From Rhizodiscina lignyota (taxonomy: Eukaryota; Ascomycota; Dothideomycetes; Aulographales; Rhizodiscinaceae), in contig ML978135.1 in NCBI GenBank assembly GCA_010015805.1, positions 434,001-498,000 of the forward strand: 64,000 nt of DNA, written 5' to 3'. Each line of letters starts with the position of its first letter. Position 1 is the stretch's first letter. Under the pieces are notes generated by a model, which was not told the DNA's origin, did no database searches, and saw only the letters and a list, made by a program, of their open reading frames with translations. The position numbers and the translations under genes were made by a program. This document shows, in pieces, positions 33,801-44,450 of this stretch.

Positions 33801-34182
33801 TTTTGTGGCTCTTTGTCGTAGGGCGTTTCACTCTGCGTTCTCCAAGGATATGTTGTTCGCGAAGTTGTTTTTGTCGTTCGGTCGCGCTTTTCCTGTCGAG
33901 GCTTCGCGGATGGCAATCAAGACACTCGTGGACGTCGGGCACTATCTGATCGGGATAATAGCACTCGATATGCTGCCAGGTATTGCATTCCTCGCAGAAA
34001 ACTGTGTTTCCGTCGTCGTCGTTGAAGCCGCATATGCATTTGATTGTGGAGGAGACTTCTTCTTGAGCGGCACCCTCGTGGATCGACGCACCGTTGGGTA
34101 GAATGGTAGGAAGGGGGGATGGAGCATTTTCCGAGCCCAGCTGAATTTCAGCATGTGCGCCGATAGCAGAAAAGTCTGTCAT
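30829..34182 (-). CDS. SET3: Set3-type PHD finger and SET domain protein
   Basis: One uninterrupted frame of 1117 residues. The PHD finger lies at about 49-92: KCICGFNDDDGN, FCEECNTWQHIECYYPD and ECLDC supply the C4-H-C3 zinc ligands. The SET domain lies at about 300-418, with the RRSCQPNA motif (376-383) and NEGDEITIPWE (407-416), followed by a Cys cluster CACRRSYGYC (461-470). Long Ser/Pro/Glu-rich disordered regions make up the second half. In yeast, Set3 scaffolds the Set3C histone deacetylase complex and reads H3K4 dimethyl through its PHD finger; the SET domain is thought to be catalytically inactive. It acts in the nucleus to dampen transcription downstream of promoters. Absence of introns over 3.3 kb is notable beside its intron-rich neighbours. 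Confidence 0.93.
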   Translation of the reverse strand: MTDFSAIGAHAEIQLGSENAPSPLPTILPNGASIHEGAAQEEVSSTIKCICGFNDDDGNTVFCEECNTWQHIECYYPDQIVPDVHECLDCHPRSLDRKSATERQKQLREQHILGERRVKRPTTKSHKKKTKDSITTNGWPVSDRANSAERPSGSPRDQPPPAKRPKTSHRASASVASLNQLSSAANSRRKLGAGNVAGQSPVKSPPALTPNGYSGDYFSPEFMQLPQKPPYQLAEENSFTTIGVTNDLSAWVQDPDALAEVANGIDHRLVFNRPDRSFAELESIYPKLTHHREEDKSISINGVHPVIEWLTVDSAIPSNALIGEIKGHISRFEDYAQNPSNRWATLRHPEPFVFCPPHLPIVIDAREEGTPLRYVRRSCQPNAQMKILIDKGRDYHFCIVSTVDINEGDEITIPWELDRDVREILSTSYSNGNIKKEGIHGEDEQFISNWASGVLANFGGCACRRSYGYCLLGRFDRRHQQISSDGVSNSLKPPRGRRGKKILSHISPLSTGHATNSRASSEAAFTRGEQFDDRADSRSISGSSRSKPTSRDNTPGANSVEGMTGLGVELSERERRKMQQIEKQFDMMDQHEHGSRRKKRHSAGSALNTPSALTSVSESRVSGNCITLLTNAQKQLGINDFQNPSPTLASSSKSFRSFAADANGLNGNMRTPRNTSTNGPVQIQARPVYLDMDTQTESDPYFSTQLVDPAVLAERRRKRVPYAQRLLARTREGIISNQPKPERPAASPANTSSPQPNGAASAAQAQPPAIALSPTACMPPPPKPAQQSSNIEAGSRDSDQAPDAGPSETAEDVEMRDASPEPVQSAEEAQEKPEARDVLPDAPLEPPQHSDPPEPSWPEPVPAPPPTSDTATQSVDLPALSTSNPPATEDGAVAPTIAEPSKTPTEAEPTSATSVTSSSSTRPQNLHVTLPPVPSFTSPTPTTPSFAATPGSVTGSAFAQSPLSTTAPGPLGPLFSPAIQSAVAPSPLKKKLSLSDYTNRKRKSEAVAAAKEAAAAADKEKEPKSLSNLAEVSSVSYDKETKATSEKGKEKEGQAEGSAIEEVDMPMVPMNDAADDERGSSRGQNFSENVSVTATESSDAKTDGGSNPQADPTMTLP

Positions 34183-36716
34183 GCTACGCTCGAGTCGTTG
34201 TTGTCGTCTGTTTCTCGCAAGCCGTTGTTTAGGTGTCTCTTTGTCTGGATCTCATGACGGCCGACAACTCGAGCTGCGCCGCGGCGCGATCGCATATAAC
34301 GCTATCTGCTATGAGACTGCGTCGTTAGAACCTCTAGCTTGAGCCAAAACTACGCCGGAATGGGAGCTTTGTAGGGTAGAGTGGGAGGATTACGCGCACT
34401 CTTCCTGAGCCGGAGGGAAACAAGCGCGGTGGGGAGGGTGGAGAAAGCTGCAGTAGGAAACTTGACGCCCGAAAGATCATGAGAAGCTGGTCTCTGAGTC
34501 GTTCGGCGTCGTGAGAGGCGCGCGAGAGGCGAGATCGAGCGGAAAGGGGCGTGGGTTCCAGTCCGTTATCGAGATCCCGAAATGGACAAACGAAAACGGT
34601 GGCACAAGGATGTGTCGAAACAGCGTGGATGTGGTCGCGGAGTGTGGTGAAGTGCTGGAACGACCGGATCGGCAGGTTAGAGGCGGTCGTGAAGGAGTTT
34701 GTCGGTGAGGAATTTGAGGGACAGCAGGACCGCCTGAGAACTCGTCAGGCGAAAAGGCACTAAAGGTGGAGGAGACATCGAAGGCCACGCTTGCCCGACT
34801 TGGCTTAGCTCTGATGAGCTGCTGTAACGCCAAGGCCGTCTTCCATTCAACTTTCCGTCCGCGCAACGCGTCGTGCCATCCTCCTCTCCTCCTCCACCTC
34901 CCACACCTCAACATACCGCAGACAACGCCTCGGACCGCGCATTCTTGAAACCGTTCTCAGATGGCGCCCTAAAGAGGATTGTACTTCCCTTACCAGCCAT
35001 GCTACGACCGAGCTACAGGATTTCGGACGACATCGACAGCTATGTAACCTCGGATCCACAATCGTTCACGATAGAATCGCGGTTCATGGCGCTGCAAGTT
35101 TAAAGTCGCGTTAAACCTTGTTTCCCACAGTACTCGGCACGCGGTTTATCGCAGATCTATTAGGAAATGCTTGATACCCGTCCGCTGTTCCTCGGCTGCT
35201 CGTACCCGTCTGAGCCGTAACATTCGGCATGCCATTTGCGCTCGTTCTCGTCGCTACTGCATCTTATATTGCTTTGCGGAGTAATATGAAGGGAAGCGCC
35301 GAGTACCGTTGCCCATAGGGAATCGCATGAAACGATGTCCGTTATCCCTTTCTGGAGGGAAAAAGCGTCTTTGCAAATCTTGATATGTATTGAGTCCGCT
35401 GGCAAACGGCTGAGTATATGAACATGTTACAGGAGATCCATGTCGAGGGCAACTTTTTCCGACGTATGCAGTAATTGTCGTTACGACGATTATGGTCCCA
35501 GGAGCTCCTTACAGGAGGCTACTTCAAACGATATACTTTACCTCATCAGACTTTCCCTGCTCGTCACGACAACATCGTTTAGCCGACTGCCATCATCAAT
35601 TTTTGAACTATACGACGACACTTTCCTAGCAAACTCCCACTGCAAGAGTTCTACAGCCAATGGTGTTGTGGCAGTGGTATTGGCATTGCTAGACTTCGTG
35701 CCCCGCGGAAGGTTCGTATTCCACTATAATGTTCTCGCATGGACTCCATGAACATGTTGTATATGAACGAAACTGTCATATAGTAGCGAAACGGTGTCAT
35801 GTTCGCAAAGATGGAGCTTCAACCGAGCCACACACTCTTGAGAGTCGAGACCCCCAACACATACCTGATCCGCGTGCCTTCATCTCCGACCGCTGCCCTT
35901 CAAATCTTGTTCAGTTGTGGGATCTTTGACGTTTATGACTGTTTCCAACTTAACAAAGCCTCTATCCTCCAAATCTCTTTCGTCTGCCTTCACACACAAA
36001 GCAGAAGACATCCACCATCACTTTTCAGGATACTACTGATGTAACGACAAGCACTAGTATTCACCATCTGGGCCAGTAATGCGAGCCCGACGAGAACTGT
36101 GGGTATGGCGTATCTTGCTATGTTGCACAAATGACGAGGACGTACCTAATACTTGGAAGTAAATACTACCATCACTCAGCCGGCGGGTCGTTATCGACAT
36201 TGAGATGTGGCAGTTCCCTTGCTTTCATCGGTCACGAGGCTAATATTTCATGTTTGACCAAAGGAAGTTGCGCCCGAATTGCTCTTCGCGCTCGACGCGT
36301 GTTAGGTGCTCTTTATGTGCGGTAAAACGAGAAGGAAAGCATCGAATGCAAGTCTTTGCGATTTATAGTCGTGCGCCCATCGGCTCTAGCAGTAGGGGAC
36401 TTCTCTATGACAAAAAGAAGCTAAGTACGTATCAGTACACACATGATATTCATGAAGTCAAAGCTGCCGGTCAATGGTTTCATATCCCACTTGTGTGAAG
36501 GCAACTTCAAGCAAGTTGCATAGCGCTCCAAGGGGTGTCAGCCAAGCGTTGCGTTCTTTCTTCCAGTTTCTGTTCATCCGTACAGCTCCAGGCTTCCCGT
36601 TTGATATATTTGACCTCGTTTACAGATATCAACGTCTCCAAGTTGGCCCCGTTGGTGAAAATGTACGATAAATCGAATCCAGCCCCTGTATTGAGTATAC
36701 TGTACCTCAATCCTTC
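34183..36716. other. 2.5 kb without a recognisable gene
   Basis: Includes the promoter of SET3 (34183 to about 34900) and then AT-richer DNA. Frames such as 34477-34914 (minus), 34873-35103 and 35440-35751 (plus) lack motifs and are likely chance. No repeat or RNA found. Confidence 0.4.
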
Positions 36717-37304
36717 TCAATTCCCCGCAACCGCCAACGCGTACCAAAAGTTCATAAAAACCCAAAGAGCCAATGCCTCGACAGCGAAAGCATAGAAATC
36801 CTCATGCAGGAGCCTCCCTCGATGACTCCTTTCGGTCAGTTCGGCAATGGTCTGGTGCAGCAACCACAGGCCGAGGAGACCAAATATGTGGAAGAGGAAC
36901 ATGCGGTGAAAGTATTTGGCGAAAGCTGTGAGGATTGGATATAGCTGCTCTCGTCCTTGGGTGAAGGATTTGATCTCGGCGACGAAGAGGAGGACGCCGG
37001 CATATGACATGCAGCACACAGTACGCCAGCGGCGCTCTCGAAGAGATGGGTCAGCTGGCGAGGGAACCTCCGGATTGTGCTGTTGTTGATATACCATCCC
37101 AACTTCAGCTGTGCTTGACGTATCTATTCGTTCGATACTTTCGCTATCGGCTGTGCTATTTGTTCCATCGGCATCCACCTCTACAATTTCTCGTGGAGTA
37201 ATAGTTTTTTTGTGGATATCATCATGCTCGGGACACGCGCTTTCGAGGTCGTATTCGTAAGAAACTGAACCTTTATCATTTGAACTGAATATTATGCGCC
37301 CCAT
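36717..37304 (-). CDS. Small multi-pass membrane protein, unknown function
   Basis: Intronless frame of 195 residues. Residues 1-95 are acidic, polar and probably cytosolic. Three hydrophobic stretches follow: VCCMSYAGVLLFVAEI, a long MFLFHIFGLLGLWLLHQ, and FYAFAVEALALWVFMNFWYA at the C-terminus. No signal peptide or catalytic motif; I do not recognise a family. The layout (acidic N-tail, then three or four membrane segments, with an Asp/Glu-F before the last) resembles the membrane protein at 38663-39427, so the two may be diverged paralogues. Confidence 0.55.
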   Translation of the reverse strand: MGRIIFSSNDKGSVSYEYDLESACPEHDDIHKKTITPREIVEVDADGTNSTADSESIERIDTSSTAEVGMVYQQQHNPEVPSPADPSLRERRWRTVCCMSYAGVLLFVAEIKSFTQGREQLYPILTAFAKYFHRMFLFHIFGLLGLWLLHQTIAELTERSHRGRLLHEDFYAFAVEALALWVFMNFWYALAVAGN

Positions 37305-37989
37305 GTTGGAGTGATTCAGATTATCTGGTAGATGATACTGAAAGATAGAAGTAGAATGTAGATATAAGATACGTCTCTAAATGAAATTCTATTATGTGCG
37401 GAGTAAGGAAGAAAGACGGTTCACAACGTTGAGAGTGATCCCCACTCAAACCAATTATCTTTGCACGAATGACAATAATCAAGGCATTGTACGCTCAACA
37501 CCTGTAGTTCTCTTCAGAGGTTACGAATAAGCAGAAAGTGCTCCAAGCTTCTTGGGGTGGTTGCTTCTTGGACATGACATCAAATAGACCCAACCACAAG
37601 GTATCAAATTTGGAGGTACGAGAATGATACATATATCGACGGTAAGCAGGTGCCAATTTTGCATTTGTTCAGAAAGAGATAAGTCTCGTATTGGTATTAG
37701 CAGTGGAGATGTTTAATTGTTTGACTGTGCTGAAGGCCAATCTCTGCGTGAATCGCACAAAGGGAGATCTGAAATCACGCGGCGCCGCACTCAAGATTCT
37801 GTACCCGATTGCTGGCCTCTGCAAACAATAGAACACACTCTCGCAATTCAAGGTGATAAAATATCTTACCCGCCGGCAAGCTGTAACGCTCAAGGCCGAG
37901 CAGCGCTTGCACTTCAAAAGAATCGAGACCATGTCTGAAAGCTCCATGGTGCATTCAGTATATACCTGCGGCTTGAACACGTAAATCGA
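37305..37989. other. Intergenic
   Basis: Promoter side of the small membrane protein gene (minus strand); AT-rich, nothing else seen. Confidence 0.35.
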
Positions 37990-38370
37990 GTGCTGTTTTA
38001 GTTTAATACACTTACTCGGCACCTAGCTTGCAATAGAATTAGAACTTTAGTTTAATTATATGCCAGCTTTCCACCTGCAAGTTGTATTTGTAGACTGAAC
38101 TTCGCCTCAATTCAGTCTCTTCCCTCAGCATCTAGCTTCCGCACAATGGTCGAGCTTCAATTCAATTATAAGTGGGTACTCAACTTATAATTTATACACA
38201 TTTGTTAAGCTTCACCTGAGTTTAAGATATGTTCTCGGCTTCTAATCTCCGCGTGAGGGTTAAGTTTTGCCTCAATTCACACACTCACAGGGCTCCAGGG
38301 CTCCAGGGTTGCGCGTGAATGTCGAGCTTCAATTGGATTATTTGCGGGCGCTCAACTCAGTGTTTGCACA
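37990..38370. repeat. Degenerate tandem repeat, units of about 60-115 bp
   Basis: A similar block recurs near 38013, 38130 and 38231, with a shorter version near 38285-38340. Shared elements are CTCGGCACCTAGCTTGC / CTCAGCATCTAGCTTCCGC / CTCGGCTTCTAATCTCCGC, then GTCGAGCTTCAATT or its variants, an ATTATA stretch, and TTCGCCTCAATTCA / TTTGCCTCAATTCA. The copies are diverged and AT-biased. No coding frame follows the units. Confidence 0.5.
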
Positions 38371-38662
38371 CGTGGATCTTGTGTCATCCCTATATTCTCT
38401 AGATCATATTTCACAAGTAGTACCGTATTGGAAAACCTGTAGAGTCCGCTAGTTATAGAAGCTATATTGACTGCTCTGTATTTCGAAAGCTGCAGCCAAT
38501 CCGCTAGTGTCGAGGCAATATTCACGTACATCAATGAATCCAAAGTTGAAATGAATAGATTGTCAAAATGATTTCAGTGACACGCCATCTAAACTGCAAG
38601 TAGAATCCACTATGTGCTACCTTCTGTCTATAAAGAGAATACATGAACATTTAATAGCGATA

Positions 38663-39427
38663 TTACTCGCGTCTTTTCTCCACCCACCAGAGCATAGACG
38701 CCGAGAGGATGCAGGCGGTGAAACAACAAACGATACAGAAAAAGGCAAGAGTCCACCATTTATCAAGGCCGAACATTGAGGTACCCGGATAATTTGTGGT
38801 AGGGCCAATAATAGCACTAACCAGAAGCCAAATAGGTGAAACCGCGTCCCAAAATTCATACACAATAATTTCACCCAGTTCCGGTTGCTGCGGCCTTGAA
38901 GTGCGAACGCTGCACTTGGCACTAAGGAAAAATGTTGCAGCGAGGAACATGAATATGGGGAAGGTGTTGAAGAAGAAGTGGGTGAAAGCCCAGAAGAGAG
39001 AATCATTCGTTCCAGTTTTAGTGGCAGCGAGGAAGACGATAGTTAGTGCGAAGAGGAACAGCGCGAGCCATGAGAAGACGAAGATTTGCTCCAAGACGAA
39101 GTGGGTACGTGAACGGGACGGAGAGGATGCGTTATCGGTGTCTCGAGATGGGTCCCGATCACGAATTGTGTTTAGCGGTATAGCGACCGTCGAGAGGTTT
39201 TCGCAATCATAGCCGGCGTTAATCGGGCGTTTGTGGCTTCTCGCAGGTATTTTTGGGACGTGTTCTTCTCTTTCGAGTCGTTCATCTATGGTTTCGAAAG
39301 GATTTACTGGCTGGTCTTCTGCAGTTTCGAAAAGGTGTACTGCTCGAGGATGTTCATGTATGGTTTCGAGACGCTCCGCCCTGATATTAGCGGGTCGATA
39401 GTATTCAAGTTCCATTGCTTCTGCCAT
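38663..39427 (-). CDS. Four-segment membrane protein, unknown function
   Basis: Intronless frame of 254 residues. Residues 1-105 are charged and cytosolic-looking, with repeated short acidic ERLETI / ERLEREEH motifs. Four hydrophobic segments follow: IFVFSWLALFLFALTIVFLA, FFNTFPIFMFLAATFFL, YEFWDAVSPIWLLVSAII and WTLAFFCIVCCFTACIL. The protein ends in a basic WWVEKRRE tail. No signal peptide and no recognised family. Its start lies 765 bp from the MTHFR gene in divergent orientation. Confidence 0.6.
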   Translation of the reverse strand: MAEAMELEYYRPANIRAERLETIHEHPRAVHLFETAEDQPVNPFETIDERLEREEHVPKIPARSHKRPINAGYDCENLSTVAIPLNTIRDRDPSRDTDNASSPSRSRTHFVLEQIFVFSWLALFLFALTIVFLAATKTGTNDSLFWAFTHFFFNTFPIFMFLAATFFLSAKCSVRTSRPQQPELGEIIVYEFWDAVSPIWLLVSAIIGPTTNYPGTSMFGLDKWWTLAFFCIVCCFTACILSASMLWWVEKRRE

Positions 39428-40192
39428 GTTGTAGTGTTTTGTTGATGATATTCGATGGTTCGTGTCTCTAACTGTTGTGTGAAGGAAAGAAAATATCCGA
39501 AGAGAGAAATCTTGGAGAATATATAGTAAAAGAGAGTGGCTGAGACACGTTGAAATCGCCCTACCTTTGCCAATGATGATTTAATAGAATCGAAGCTCTC
39601 AACGGCGTCCATTTTGATTCGCAGCGATAGGTGGCACGCCTCGTTCGAACCGCATTGCGGGAAAGCTTCTCATAGCGCAATTCCGGATAACTTGATAAAG
39701 ACATCTGAATACTTTCAACATGTTGAATAAAGCGAGCTTAGGAATATCGTTCAGATAAAAGAGTCTAAGAGTCTAGAGATCGTGAATGAGGGCGGAGCGA
39801 GGTGCCCCTTGCGGCATCGGCACTGCGGGCCATGGCAAGTTCCGTCATCCCACCTTGGTACGAAGTTTGATGTCTAGCTGCATGATTCACTGTCCGGCCT
39901 TCTCTACCTCACATCAGTCAATTGATCTCTTGCACAGCTGTGGCCTATGCAGCGTGACCTGGCAGATCGTTGGGCCCGCGTTCGTTACCTTGGATAGCAG
40001 GCGTCTGGCCTGACGAGGTGGACGGGGCCGCGGGGTACCTATTGGGCATGAGAATAATTTGTGAAAGGTCAGTTATTTGCTCGAAATCACGGGCAGGAAG
40101 TTCGGAATGGCTTGATATGAACTTGCTTATCCCCCTCCTACATCACGGAGATTTTTCTCTCCTCTCTATGGCGACTACGTTGCTAATCGACA
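39428..40192. promoter_or_regulatory. Divergent promoter region upstream of MTHFR
   Basis: Separates the membrane protein gene (minus) from the MTHFR gene (plus). No specific element recognised. Confidence 0.35.
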
Positions 40193-42200
40193 ATGGCAGA
40201 AGTTGTACCTAAACCCTGCTTTTCGAAGCAACATATTCGCACAATGCATATCTCCGCAAAGCTCGAAGAGGCCGCTAAGGCCAAGCGAACGACATTCTCC
40301 TTCGAATTTTTCCCTCCGAAGACAGCCCAAGGTGTCCAGAATCTATACGACCGTATGGACAGGATGCACGGGTTTGGCCCAGCCTTCATCGATATCACCT
40401 GGGGCGCGGGTGGTCGTCACTCTCAGCTCACCTGCGATATGGTCAAGGTCGCGCAGTCAGTATACGGCCTGGAGACATGCATGCACCTCACCTGCACAGA
40501 TATGGAGAAGTCGAAGATCGACGAAGCATTGAAGGAGGCGTATAGTGCAGGATGCACTAACATTTTGGCCCTGAGAGGAGATCCGCCGAGAGAGAAGGAG
40601 AAGTGGGAATCAACTGCCGGTGGCTTCAAATACGCAAAGGATCTGGTCAAGTACATTCGCGACACGTACGGGAACCACTTCGACGTAGGTGTGGCAGGAT
40701 ATGCAGAGGGATGCGACGATCAGCGAGACACGGATCTACTTATCGACCACTTGAAGCAGAAAGTTGACGCAGGAGCTACGTTCATCGTCACTCAGATGTT
40801 TTACGATGTTGACATTTTCCTGGGCTGGGTCCAGAAGGTCCGGGATCGAGGCATCACTGTTCCGATCATCCCCGGAATCATGCCGATTCATACGCATGCC
40901 TCATTCATGCGACGGGCGACCTGGTCCAAATGCCACATACCAGCTGAGTGGACAAAAGCATTGGAACCGGTCAAGAACGATGACGCTGCCGTGAGGGAAG
41001 TCGGCAAGGGCCTAGTAACCACAATGTGTAAGAGACTTATCGATGCTGGGATCACCCACCTTCACTTGTAAGTGGCACATACGTCATCGATGTCTGTTCG
41101 TTAATATTTCACCAGTTATACAATGAACCTTGCACAGTCTACACGCATGGTTTTGGAGGAGTTGAGTGTCCTACCTGATCTGGAGAGCAAGGAGCTGCCG
41201 TGGCGACGATCATTAGGTCTCAACCGGCGCGACGAGAATGTCCGGCCAATCTTTTGGCGCAACCGCAAAGCTTCTTATGTTGCTCGAACGCAGGACTGGG
41301 ACGAGTTTCCCAACGGACGCTGGGGTGATTCTCGGTCGCCAGCTTTCGGCGAGCTCGATACCTATGGCATCGGATTGAAAGGCACAAACGAACAAAACAT
41401 CAAGCTCTGGGGTCATCCTCAGTCCCTCAAAGACGTTGCCGACCTTTTCGTTCGGTACATGCAAGGCAAGGTCGATAGTTTGCCATGGAGCGAGTCGCCG
41501 ATCTCGAACGAAGTCGATTCGCTCAAAGAAGGGCTGGTAGACCTCAACAGCCGCGGTATCCTGACCATCAACTCGCAGCCTGCTGTTAACGGAGTCTCAT
41601 CTACTCACCCAGTCCACGGTTGGGGTCCGCGTCATGGTTTTGTCTACCAGAAGGCGTACATTGAGGTGCTCGTCTCACCAGAGCTCATTTCAGAACTGAT
41701 TACTCGGATTGAGCGTAACCCGGACATTACTTACCATGCGGTCAACAAGCACAGCGACCTCAAGTCCAACGTCGCCGAAGAAGGGCCGAATGCTGTCACT
41801 TGGGGCGTCTTCCCCGGCAAAGAAATTGTGCAGCCAACTATCGTCGAGACAGTCTCCTTCTTGGCGTGGAAAGATGAGTTCTTCCGCCTGGGCGAGGACT
41901 GGGCAAAGTGTTACGATGCAGCCAGTCCTTCACGATATTTGATTGAGAACCTGATGGACACTTACTATTTGATCAATATCGGTAAGCCCGCTAACGTTTC
42001 TGGCAAGTGTTGCGAGGTCGCTAATATACGCGAAAACAGTCCATAACGACTTCCACGAGACGCACGGCATATTCCCACTCTTTCATGGCCTCTCCATCAA
42101 GGATCTGGACATGCCTTTCCACAAGGTCAACGGTGGTGACTCAACTCTGTCCGTGCGGCCGCACATCAAGCTCCACGACAGCCAACCTGTCTTGAACTGA
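40193..42200 (+). CDS. met13: Methylenetetrahydrofolate reductase
   Basis: Three predicted exons (start to 41067, 41116-41981, 42040-42200). With the ATG at 40244 (MHISAKLEEAAKAKR) the protein has 616 residues; the ATG at 40193 adds 17 and is also possible. The N-terminal TIM barrel carries FSFEFFPPKT, with the catalytic-region Glu, then DITWGAGGRHS, LTCTDM, NILALRGDPP, VTQMFYDVD and PGIMPI, all hallmarks of MTHFR. HFYTMNLAQSTRMVLEEL spans the first intron and ends the barrel. The C-terminal regulatory domain is typical of eukaryotic MTHFR (WGPRHGFVYQKAY, NAVTWGVFPGKEI). The enzyme reduces 5,10-methylene-THF to 5-methyl-THF for methionine synthesis in the cytosol. Fungi usually have two paralogues (met12/met13 types); the assignment to met13 is tentative. 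Confidence 0.93.
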
Positions 42201-43913
42201 TCCTTTGCTAACCTTCGCTTTGATTGCGATCTCTTTCAGCCTCCACGAATGTCAATACTGGCGTTCCGGGATTCTTCATTTCAAATATTCACTGTGTTCA
42301 ACACGGCCTTCCAAAAAGTATTGCATGCAGCGTGGGCGATTTCATTGTTGGCGGCGGATTTTGATGCTGACGGAGCGGAGAAGGTCTAGAGGGGCGGAGG
42401 AACAATTGCTTCTGTATGAAGGGATTGGCGCGGGAGCTCTGAAGGATTTAAAAACGGGGTGTGGAAAGCATCATACATGATACCCACTGCATGCACCCTC
42501 AACGGTGCTCGGAGTTGGCTGCTTATTCTAGGTACAGGCTACAGCGTTGCAATGCGACATTTACGCGTCTTTCTTGATCCTGCTCTCCTGAGTCTCAGGC
42601 GCAATTCCTCACGTTGTGAAGTGCTTATACCACCACTGAGGTCTAGAATTGAGGCTGATCGAAAGTCGCGAGATCATGCATGCATGTCTGACGGCCCACC
42701 ACGGCAGTTTCAGCTCTGACATTTCCCACCAGGGTAGCCAAGTCTGTTTAATCCCGTTGGTAACGCGACTGTTCCCGACCCCTCTTGATGTGGAGCCTCT
42801 CAGCCCTCCGGCTTATTTCATCACTGCAGTTCACCACTGCACTGCTTACCTTAGCGAGTGCCGACATCCTTTTCGGCAGCGCGGCTGGCATGCTCACCAG
42901 CCACACCACCAAGCCTTTGGAAAGTCGATCGGCGATGGCCGATTACGTGATGTCTCTGTCCTTCGGTTCCGTTTTGCAGTTCTTTTGGCAAGCAGTTCAC
43001 CCGCAAGCTTCGATGGCTCCTCAGACCATTGCAGTCTATTGCTGCCTTTATCTTTTGTAGTCAATCCCTTTTCTAGCCACCTGCCGCATACGGCTAGGCA
43101 TTTCCAAAGTGAAAGATCCTCGCGATACTCGCCACATATGGCTCGTTTTCGTCTCGCAAGATCCCCACTGCACCATGAAGCGTCACCCATGCACATGTCT
43201 TGATAATAATGCGGTTTTATCGCGGCGCGAAAGCGGCATGCGTGAAAGTGTCAATGCCGCCCTCCCCAATCCCATTGTACAAGCTCAGGCTGAAGTTGCT
43301 CAACTGGGCAGGAGGTATTTGTGTATACTCGCCACCGCTTTTGTTTGTCATTTGGAGAGGTGGTATGATCAAGCATAAAGGCAGTATGAATGTTGTTTTG
43401 GAAATTGTCATTACATTAGCCCCCCCTTGCCCCCCTCCCCCAATTGAACCATGGGGTATCCATCACGATATCCATTATTTCGCGCGAGAAATGCGTGTAC
43501 GAACCCTGAAACCACAGCATCCCGGGATCGACTCTGCCCTACAGCACGTGGTTGCATGCTGCCCCGGCGTGCCGTCCACCATGAGGGTTGAGGAACAACG
43601 CCACCCCCAGAAAATGCTCTAGTGCGGCCGCATGGCGTACGCCGCCTCAATCGCCTCGCGATGCCTACCGCGCAGCAAATGTGGTGTGGTGTGGTGTGGT
43701 GTGGTGCGCTTCCGTGTGCTGCCATGTCTACCACGCGCTCGGGAAGCCGTAATGCAGGAACCGGAGTGGGCACCGGCACGATGGCCGATTCCTAATCGCC
43801 GAGCCCAATGTCGCATCACCTCGTTGCCTGTGCAAGCTGCAGCTGTTACCTCCGACCTCACCTCCTTCTTTCGGCCAGGCGCACGTGAGAGGTGCCTGTG
43901 CTGGCGATTTAGA
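42201..43913. other. 1.7 kb without a recognisable gene
   Basis: Short frames in several registers only. Contains a (GTGTG)n-like microsatellite at about 43680-43706. Confidence 0.4.
43680..43706. repeat. GGTGT microsatellite
   Basis: Five uninterrupted GGTGT-type pentamer units, in the 3' flank of the secreted protein gene. Confidence 0.8.
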
Positions 43914-44450
43914 TTAGGCGCGCTGCGGCGAGGGAGGACATAGAATGTCGCCCGCAGTCGCATTGGCCCATCCGGCGGTCCCTTCGGGCACGGCCTCGAA
44001 GTCTCCACCCCCCAGCATCCGGCTGTACATCAGACACGCGACGCTCGGGTTCCCGCCTGGCGCGCCGAACATGGGCGGCGTAGGGACGTCGTATGCCATG
44101 TACGCGGCGACACATTCGCCCGTGTTGCCGTAGCCATAGCATGTTTGTAAACATTGCGCGAAGACGCTTGTGGAGTTTGATGATGTGACTTGGAACGAGG
44201 ATGGGTCGAGGTAGTATGCGTAGAGCTGCGATGTCTTGGTGGCGTTGGTGGGCCTGTATCGCGCAGCCGGGGTGCTAGAGTAGGAGACGAAGGCGAGCGA
44301 GGCAATTGGATTGGTGACTGTGCAACTCGAAGGAATTGATTTTGGGATCGGAGCGCCGGCCCGTTGGTGGAGTTGTTGGATAGGTGATGCTGTCGTTGAG
44401 ACAGCGAGGAAGACAGCGGCGAGCGCGATGACGTCGGTGATGAATAACAT
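43914..44450 (-). CDS. Small secreted protein with six cysteines
   Basis: Intronless frame of 178 residues. The first 22 or so residues form a signal peptide (MLFITDVIALAAVFLAVSTTAS), and QRA at about 29-31 might allow further processing. The mature part has six cysteines, enough for three disulphides, in SSCTVTNP, QCLQTCYGYGNTGEC, VACLMYSR and ILCPPS. The CxxxCYGYGxxGxC core, MAYDVPTPPMFG and ACLMYSRML recall a widespread fungal secreted family of unknown function, vaguely PAN/Apple-like. N-glycosylation sequons NAT, NST and NAT are present. It should be exported to the cell surface or medium. Regulation is not visible. Confidence 0.78.
   Translation of the reverse strand: MLFITDVIALAAVFLAVSTTASPIQQLHQRAGAPIPKSIPSSCTVTNPIASLAFVSYSSTPAARYRPTNATKTSQLYAYYLDPSSFQVTSSNSTSVFAQCLQTCYGYGNTGECVAAYMAYDVPTPPMFGAPGGNPSVACLMYSRMLGGGDFEAVPEGTAGWANATAGDILCPPSPQRA

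Noticed and set aside
39641-39680. TTCGAAC resembling a tRNA T-loop
   Set aside because: The flanking bases do not pair as a T-stem and no acceptor or anticodon stems are found.
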